Assembly (NCBI GenBank): GCA_963931925.1
Contig: OZ007569.1
Coordinates: 26,762,524-26,826,523, forward strand
DNA: 64,000 nt
Direction of reading: 5' to 3'
Source: Onchidella celtica
Taxonomy: Eukaryota > Mollusca > Gastropoda > Systellommatophora > Onchidiidae
A program made the position numbers and the translations under genes. Positions 54,801-63,800 of this stretch are shown piece after piece (position 1 is the stretch's first letter; each line of letters opens with the position of its first letter). Below the pieces are notes generated by a model that had not been told where the DNA came from, searched no databases, and saw only the letters and a program-made list of their open reading frames with translations.

Positions 54801-57800
54801 TGTAAGCTGGCTCAAGAGTGTATTTTGCTGTGATTTCAGCTTCCAACCAGGGAGTTTTAAGCAGTTGTTGAACCTGAAGACGAAACTGGCAGAACATTTG
54901 GGAACTTCTGCTGTGTCAGGCATCAGCCAGAATTTGTCCACAGCGGTGGATGCGCGTCTAGAATTTGGCTTGGAAACCATGCCAGAGCATAGGTTAAAGG
55001 TAAGCAAACTTCAGACTTAAAATTTGTAACTTACAGATGTTACAGGCCTGCTAATTGTTTTGGATTTTACAGAGCTGTCTTGCATGTAAGGTGTCTGAGG
55101 GACATGAGAAATATTTTTTTTTTTTTTTTTTTTTTTACAAAATGGAAATTCCCACCAGGTTTGAGGATAGAGGCCAATCCAATATGTGTAAGTCAGTGGC
55201 AACAGTATGCACATTATACTAATGTACATAGAGACATTATGTGATCTGTGAAGTGTGTTGCAGCATTTTGCAATTTTGTTCTCCTTTCTATGGAAATCAT
55301 AGTTAACTGATAGTTTCAGTTTGCCTTTATATAACATGGGTATGTGTGCCTCTTCAAGTGTCCTTTATTGAAGTGGTCATTTAGGTGGCAGGGGTGAAAT
55401 AATGTGTTTTTTTTACTTTCAAGTAAGTGAACAGTTTCTTCAGAAAATCAATGTTACAGATCAAGTTTGTATATAATTTCAGGTCCAAACAATCCATTTT
55501 CAATTGTTCTTTAAAAACATCAAATATGGACATAGAAATATTTTTGTTGGTTCATTTTCAGGTGATGCAATCGGTCCAGATGAGCAACATCCAGTATGCC
55601 TTCTCATCACCATTACCACAAGCTCCAGTTGGTTGCTTACATAGTGTGGATGACCTTTCCAGGTTTGATTACAGAAGTGATGTGGCATCAGCTTCAGCAG
55701 AAACAATGTCACTCAGATCGGAGGAAGACAATGTGAGTTAAAGCAGATGATTAAAAGCACATAATAAAAAATGTAAGCAATCAGATTTTCTGTTCCATTA
55801 AAATGCGGGATTCAAAAAAGAATCCTCTGCCAGAATATTTTGCAAAATTTTGCAACACTTGATCTCTTAGAGATAAGATTTTATTGTTGCAGAATATTTA
55901 GAATTTGCATGTGAACAATACAAATAGTTTTTGTGTATTGATTTTCCTTCTAGTTGGAAAACTGAACTGAAGAAAGAGGGGTTGGAATTCGATATTTATT
56001 ACAAAACTGTTATAAAAATGTAACGGCAGCAAATATTTTTTTTAACAATTGTTTTGTGAGTGTTTTTTATTTTTTACTTGGGCAGTCTTCAGCAACATCT
56101 GCAGAAATGCTCAGCCAGTGCTTCGAGAGGATGTTTGCACAATTGCGTACAGGTCGTGTTAGCTTGGAGTCTGTATTACAGCTGTGGCTAACACTGAATG
56201 AAGATCAGATAAACACAGAAGGAGCTGCTTCGAACAGTGCTGGAGATGGAGCCGCTAGTGCTCAAGTGTTTGATGCAACACGTCAACCTGTGATAGTCCT
56301 CAGTGATAATGCTGTAGCAAGTCTGATGGAGGTCAGTATTGTCTGTTTTAATAAAGAGGGAGTTACAAAGCTTACACTAAAAACTGAGAAATCCATAAAT
56401 GAAAACATGCAGTCGGCAAGGTGAAGCTGACCACGCAGCGCACAAGCCAGATTTTCACGCGTTGGGTCACTGACCTCTGAGACGTAACTACCGTCTTATC
56501 GCTCACTGTATCTTTTCTAAATCAAAGGCATTGTGACATGGACATCTTAACCAGTGAACCACTGGTTGGAAACACAAAAACTAAGCTTTCAAAGGCTCTC
56601 CCCACGCTATCAAAAGTTATAACATCGACATGCGAAACTGTTGCTCAATAAATCTGCAATATTATCTCATTTTCTCACAAGCTGACCATCATCTAGAGTT
56701 GTCTGTATCTTAGAACCAATCAGAAACAAGCTCTGAAATGATCTTTGCCCCAAATGCCCACATTGGTTCATTAGTATGTGTCAATCAAGTTGAAACCATT
56801 TGTTTAGGGCTTGGGGGGCATGGCTAGTTATCATGCATTGTTCTCACGAAAAGTACAGTTGTCAGTTTAGTTTCATAAGTCAGATCATTGGTTAGAGACT
56901 TACAGCCAAAAGTTTCGCTGGTTAATCCATAAGTGTTATAAAGCATAGCAGTGAATGTTTTCATATCGATCAATAAAAACCGAGCCAAGTGGACAGCGGT
57001 AGTGTGGTCATCGAACATCGGCAAGGGTCAGTGCAACACAGGCACGATTCTCCGAAAGTAAGGTCACTGACCGGACAGCAGGCTTTGAGTGTCAGTCGCA
57101 GGGTGAGAGTTAAAAATGTATAGTTCTTGATGGACAAATAAAATCATAGGTGCATGTTCATAGAATGCTCATTTCAGAGTTGAATCTTTACATTTTCCAT
57201 TTCATGTGTTTATTGTCTTTAACATTCTCAGCTTTTCCTGTCTATATTTTGTGAAACAAAAGGTAGCTCTTTGCAGGTGTCGCTTTCACTAAACATATGG
57301 AGTTGTCTGGTATGCTGCTGCCCCCCACCCCCAAACAATTTCCTGAAATTGGTTTTCAAAGTTTCTCTGCTTTTTTTTTTTTAATTAAGGCCATGAACTC
57401 GCATTGTGACTTGCTACAATACATGATTTTTAAAATTTTGTTTTCAGATTGGTGTGATGCTGCCCTGTCTGCTGGTGAGAACATGGGTGTACTTGCTGCA
57501 GTCTTTGTGCCTGCTTACCAACCAGAGGCACACCAATGCTCAAGGAGTGGAGACGTCACTAGCACCAAGTGTCCTCAATGATCCCAATCTGGCCCCTCTA
57601 CTTGGCAAATTCTTGTCAAGTCACCCTCCAGCTGGTGCTCAACAGTATCAGGTAAGCCAGTTTGGGTAATAACATATTGTTACTAAATGTATTTATCCAC
57701 TTAACTGGAATTTTAGAAAAACACCTTTTAGCCTGTGAATACATGGCACGTCACCATAGCCATGCTATACATAAACAATATCAGACATCTGAAGCGTTGC

Positions 57801-60800
57801 ATTTTCAGTTACTTAACCCCTTTGCTGCCAAGCCCAAATGCCCTTCCTTCCTTTAGACTACCAGAATAATGGATTATCAGGTAGAAAGACGGCAGGAAAC
57901 AGTAAGATTAGGAGTGCAATACATGCTGGAACAATGTCAGCCGATGTATGGGGCTCGCGGCAGTTTTAGCATGAAACAGTAGGACCGATGCATCAGCCGT
58001 GCAGCAATTTCTGCAACATACGATGTGCTGATATATTGCAGCAAGATGGTTAATTTACCAAGAATTTAAACATTTGCGAGCCAATCTTTAGTCTCTTATT
58101 TGTGCCTTCTGTAAAAACTTCAAAATCGGAGTTAGATGAATAGAAACGTACAGTTACAACAGAGAGTATAGATGTATAGAGAGGTTTCACTATTGTTCGA
58201 TTTGCACTGCGAGACACGGGAGGCTCTGCAAAACCACTGTTAGCAAGGAGCGGAAAGTCGGTCGCTGCGGTAAACAATACCTGTTTGTGCATTTCCACGG
58301 GGCTTAAGAGCTTACAAACGGCTGTAAATAGTTTCAATCAGCCCAAAAATGTGAACAAACCACAGTAAATAGATATGAACACTATCTTTCATGAAGACGG
58401 TGTCTTTAAATTCTTCTACGTCTTGTTTACCGCAGTGACCTAATTTCGCGATTTGGCAGAAGCGAGATCTCTCTATACATCTATACTCTCAGGTAACAGT
58501 AAGAAATATCTGCTTTCATTGGTTTCTCACAATGAAGAATATGTTGGTCATTTGTATAAGCATGAAAATGGATAAAAAGCAACCAGCGTTAAAATATCAG
58601 ATAATTATTCTTCAGATTGTAATTGTTCCAACTGGTCTGTTAAGTAAAGACCTGGGAGACGGTGCAGGCTAGCCAAGTATTCTACTTATCTACATGCAAG
58701 TTTAAAAAAAAATTTTCAGGTGGGACCAGCATGTGTCAAGATATTTGGGGACCTGCTGTACAGGCTTCAGTGCAAATCTATTGAGGTCAGCGGACAGAGA
58801 TTCAAGGAGATGCTGCTGAAGATTGTTTACAACCTGACAGCTGAAAGGTTTGCTTTTATGAGCTTTTGGTTCGGACTGTTGATATTTGTGCGTATAATGC
58901 ATTGGCCAACCCTTTCAAGAGAATCTTGCAGTCTTCAAACCAGCTGCTTCTCATCTTATGTACCTCATCCTATCTGGCACCGTAACTGAAGGACATTTAT
59001 TTCACCTACAGAAAATAGTAGTAAGAACAATATTGCTGAAATAAAGAGCCTGTGTATTGCATTGAAAATTCCAGCAGCATGCATAATTGTCAATCTGTAA
59101 AAACAGAAATTTGAAGACTATAAAGTTGCTGCTGATGGAAGGGTAGGAGCAGGCGTGCAGTACTCTAATTGGAGATTGTTTTTTTTGTTAATATATATGA
59201 GTTTGTTCTGCTGAAACCAGTGAGAGCCCTTTGAAGAGTGTGACAGGAGTACTTAATGAGTTTGTCATTTCATTGTTCAGGATTCATATGTAACGCCATG
59301 AAGCAGTGAATAGTCTCGAGGCTTTTTATTCACCTGGAAAGGGTTCTATTTTAATTGCATAGCTTTTTAATTTTGCTTTTGTGACCAACCTGTTTTCTTG
59401 CAATTATAAAATTCCCACTTTGTTTTATGTTTATCTTTGTAGGGTCATCTCAAGTATGGTCTAGTTCTGAACTTTTGTCTTTTTTTTTTTTAACAGGGGA
59501 GCAATTTACCAGTGCTCAGGTCCACTGGATGCCCAGGTGCAATTTCTAGAGATGCTCTCAGAAAGCGCTCTGTTGGCTGTGGATGTCAGTAATGCCTTGA
59601 GTGTGATCCAGGCAGCCAGCACTGTGGTTTATCAGCATCTGTCAATGCAAGATCAGGTACTGAGTAATGGATAAATCTTAAATGTTGAGATGGAATGCAA
59701 GACAGTATACTGAGGCATTTTCAGAGCCAGTAGAATACTTTCATTGGTAACTAGAACAATTGTAAAACAGAAGCTCCTTCTGTGGATGATGGTTTTGTGT
59801 TATATTATGGCTAATGTTTTGGAAGCAAAGAAGCATTTCGGGAAAAGGTTTTATCTTGAGAAAGATCTTGACAATACCTTTTTGTCACTAAATAAAACTT
59901 GGTTAGGAAGATTAATTTGCTGATTTTAAGATTATATGAGTCAAATTGGTGTGTCTGTTGTGGACAAGTGTGAATAGACATAAGGGCTGGAATGGGTTAC
60001 GATAACTGAGCAGTAGAATCTTCAGTTTTGACTGGATTATGTTGAGTATTCAGAATAAATTGAGGAAAATTTCTGTATTACTATGTACCTTATCCTAATT
60101 TTGATAGTTTGTGGTGAGAAAAATCAATTTGATCGGACCATATCAATATAAAATAAGCTCAGTGAATAGTTTTTGCTGTTTATTTTAATGTTTGTGGATG
60201 GAACGTAGATGGTATCACTGGTTTTGTTGCCTGCGAAAATGTTGAATGAAACAAAATCATATAGCTTGTTAAGAAACGTAGTAAACTTGAGTGAATGTCT
60301 AGATCACCATTGATAAAAGGATAGATTAGTTGAAATAGGTATTGGAGTGGCAGATCACTAATTGAAATTTCAATTTTGTTTTTCAAGGTGGTGTGTCGCA
60401 CAAGCCATGATACTTCCTTGGGAGCTCGGTCTTGTTTTGGGGGACTTGTAGCATCACTGTTGCGAGGGAGTGACAGTAGACCTGGTGGCACAGATTCACT
60501 CAGAGACCAGTTGATGTTCTTTCTTTTACAACTAGTCAGCAAGTAAGAATGATGTACCTGTCATCTGTTGTTCTGACTCTGTGAATGACTTGTGTCTTAG
60601 ATCTTTTGTGATTTTGCTTTGGTAAAGGAAAAGAAATTTGTCCGGCCCCTTTTTTTCCCCCCATTAATTTGAGGTTTCCACAAAAAGAAAAAGGAAAGAT
60701 GTAACTTATATTTTCCTGCATATATTTCACTGTAAGGAGAACAGAAGCTGATTATTCTGCCATCTTATTGTCTGCCAGGTTGATATCAGCCCCAGTGTCC

Positions 60801-63800
60801 AGCCTGGCATCCAGGTCTAGCAATAGTGGTAGCAAATCTTCAGGTGCAGAGGCAGGAGCAGTGAACAGGGATCACCGAATGCGTGGCTCTTCTCCCCGCA
60901 AGCAAGCTTGGTCCGAGTTAGGAGGAGATGAGTACGGCCCTGGTCCAGGAAGCAGATTCAGTCCAAGGCTACTTACCAATGTTCGTTTATCTGATGATGA
61001 AAAATCACGTACGATGGGCCAGCAAAGTGATGGGCAGCTGCTTCAGCAACAGGATGAAGATGGGGAAAGTGAAACAGAAAACTCTTACCCAGCATCAGAA
61101 ATTGCTGATATTGTTGTTGGAAACCCTGTGATAATGCAAAACTTGATCCAGTCCCTCAGCCATTGCACTAGCAACAAACTGGCCCTCATGTTTGCACACA
61201 CAGACTGTTTAAACAGTTTGCAGAAAACAGCTGACCAGACAGAAGCTGTGACTGTGGGTGACTTGGTTTTCACTATTCTAAGGAGCCTGAAGGAAAAGTG
61301 CAGTGATCATAATGTTATGGTGGACAACTTGTTTAAGTTCTTTGCTGGCCATCCACCTATCATGAGTCAAGTGGCATTGACCCGCTTGTCAGAACCTCTG
61401 TTGTTCTTCACCCTGAGGACATTGAATTCACATTCTTCTATCAAGAAATTTATTGAGCGAGGTATGCCATCTTCTTGTGTTCTTTTGCTGATTATGTTTT
61501 TATTTATTTTATACATTCTTGTGCTGTCACATCTCACGTCTTCCAAACAATCCTATTTCTTTATACAGGAGATTGGTTCTCCTGCAGGTGAAGTCTCTTT
61601 CTATTTTATCCTCCTCTGACATGTTTGCCATTCCTTGGTGTTAATGACTGTCGATGCATTTTTGTGTATTTGTAATGAAGTGGGATTCATGCTTGTTTCA
61701 TCTAGGTGCCCCTATGCGCCTGTACTTTTGTACCATATGAACTAGATTTCCATATTAATACACTTTCAGAGGTGATATTAAATATTATAGTGCTGGCCGC
61801 ACAATACTGCTGCATGAAAAAGTGTGAAATAAAATTTATTACTGACCTTGACCCTACTGTGACATCTTTTGTATTCCTTTAGTCAGGGAAACACAGAGAT
61901 GCCACCCATTCCGATTTGATCGGAATCATTCCGATTTTTCTTGAAAAACGGGCGTGATTCCGATTTTCCGATTATCAAGCCGGCATTCCGATTTTTTGTT
62001 ACTTCCAGCAATCGGCTGTTTTTTTTCCGTTTTCGTACTTTCGGGTTCTAGTTTTTAATTATAACTTTTACACAGTGCGCCGAATCGGAATATTGCGATC
62101 ATTTTAGCAGTAAACCGGAAGTCAGTTCTACTTTCTTATCGCTTTATTTTGCACCGATCGGGAATTTGATCACTTGCTACACGCGTTGTTTACATTCTTT
62201 TTACCGTTCGCTGTGGCGGCGATTCCGAAATAATTGCATAGATCTATCTATTTGCCCTCGCTTAAGTGTAAGAGTTATATTTGGTTCCGACTGTAATGGA
62301 AGGAGGAATCAGTTCTAAACCTAGCCAGATGTATTCTCTTCCTTCAAACTTAAGCTTAGCTAGACATCGCCTAAGTCTAGATCTAGGTGATTTACTTGGC
62401 AGCGACAGTGACAGATGCAGGAATGAGACCTAGATCTAGATCTAGACAGATCTATGGATAGACGTATTAAGACTAAAGAAATTTATTCGGCGGCGATTGT
62501 GATGGAAGGAGGAATCAGTTTTAAACTTGCCTTTACCTTACCTAGATTTCTTAAATCCAAACCATGAACATGGAGAAGGTTGCATGTGCACAAACTGCCA
62601 AATTATGAAACTGGAAGTGGTAAAACACTCCTCAGCACAGAATAGGCAAAAATTATGCTTGGCATTTGTGCGTTTTGGCACTCAAATCTCAACATGTCAA
62701 GGCAGCTTGTAGGAATTGTAGGAAAAACACAGCTCCAGAGCAAGAAAAGTTTGCCACAGTGCTTTTCTGGAGAGAGTTCTTTTTCAGTTTTGGCCAAGAT
62801 CAAAACAAAGGGTGGATAATAAGATATGGTGAAATGAACTGTAAGTAGTGTAAGTTTTCAAGATGATTTTCAACTTAATCCTTTGTGACCAAGAAAAAAA
62901 ACAAAAAAACATTAAAATATAAGTTTAGAACTGGTGCGGTACGATTTCATTTTTATTGTCATTTGCACCGATTCAGATTTTTTTCCCCAGATTCAGATTT
63001 TTTGGGGGCCTGATTCAGATTTTTGTTTTTGTAGGGTGGCATCTCTGGAAACAGGTGATATAATCTCCAGAGGTGTCTTGAACAGCAAGAAAATATACTG
63101 AATAAAATCAATATCAGCCATAAGGACTTAATTCAAGAAAAAATTTCACAATGAAAACTAAATGTGTTACAATTACATCAGTCATCTGCGCATGGCACAG
63201 GTGGTAATACATTGCTTTGTAGACTATGGATTACTGACTGATTGGATCCATGTTGGCCTCATCAATAAAGAACGATCAGTCTCAACAGATGCAGTTATGC
63301 CATGGACATACTGTTACTTTATAACGTCAAAATACATTTAGACATTAGAATGTTTCTGTGTCTTGCTAGGTAAAGAATTCAAAAACTAGTGGAGAAAATG
63401 TTTGACAAAAATTCAGCTGGGTTGTCAGGAGCTGATTTTTTAAATAAGTAATGCTCACAAAATGATAGACACTTTTAAAACATTTTAACTCACAGGGATA
63501 AATTTGATGAAAGTGTCTGGTGTATGAAGTGACCCCCCAAAAAAAAAGAGCGAATGATACAACTGTCATCACCCATTTCCTTTTGAAAGAGAGCTGAATG
63601 AAATGTATACTCACAGTCAACCCAGGTTTCTCCTCACAGGTAGACCTTATACTTTTGCAGCCTCAGTATAATATTTCTCAGTTCACTTACTGAGCATAAG
63701 AAAAAGGTTTGCATCTAATAGGAAGTGAGAATTGAATCGAGATTGTTCATGTTGCAAATGTTAATTCAGTTATGTTCTGCTTTTTTTTTTTTTACCAGGT

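Noticed and set aside
60180-60542. A 120-codon - strand frame
   Set aside because: Largely antisense to exon 40 and with no domain.
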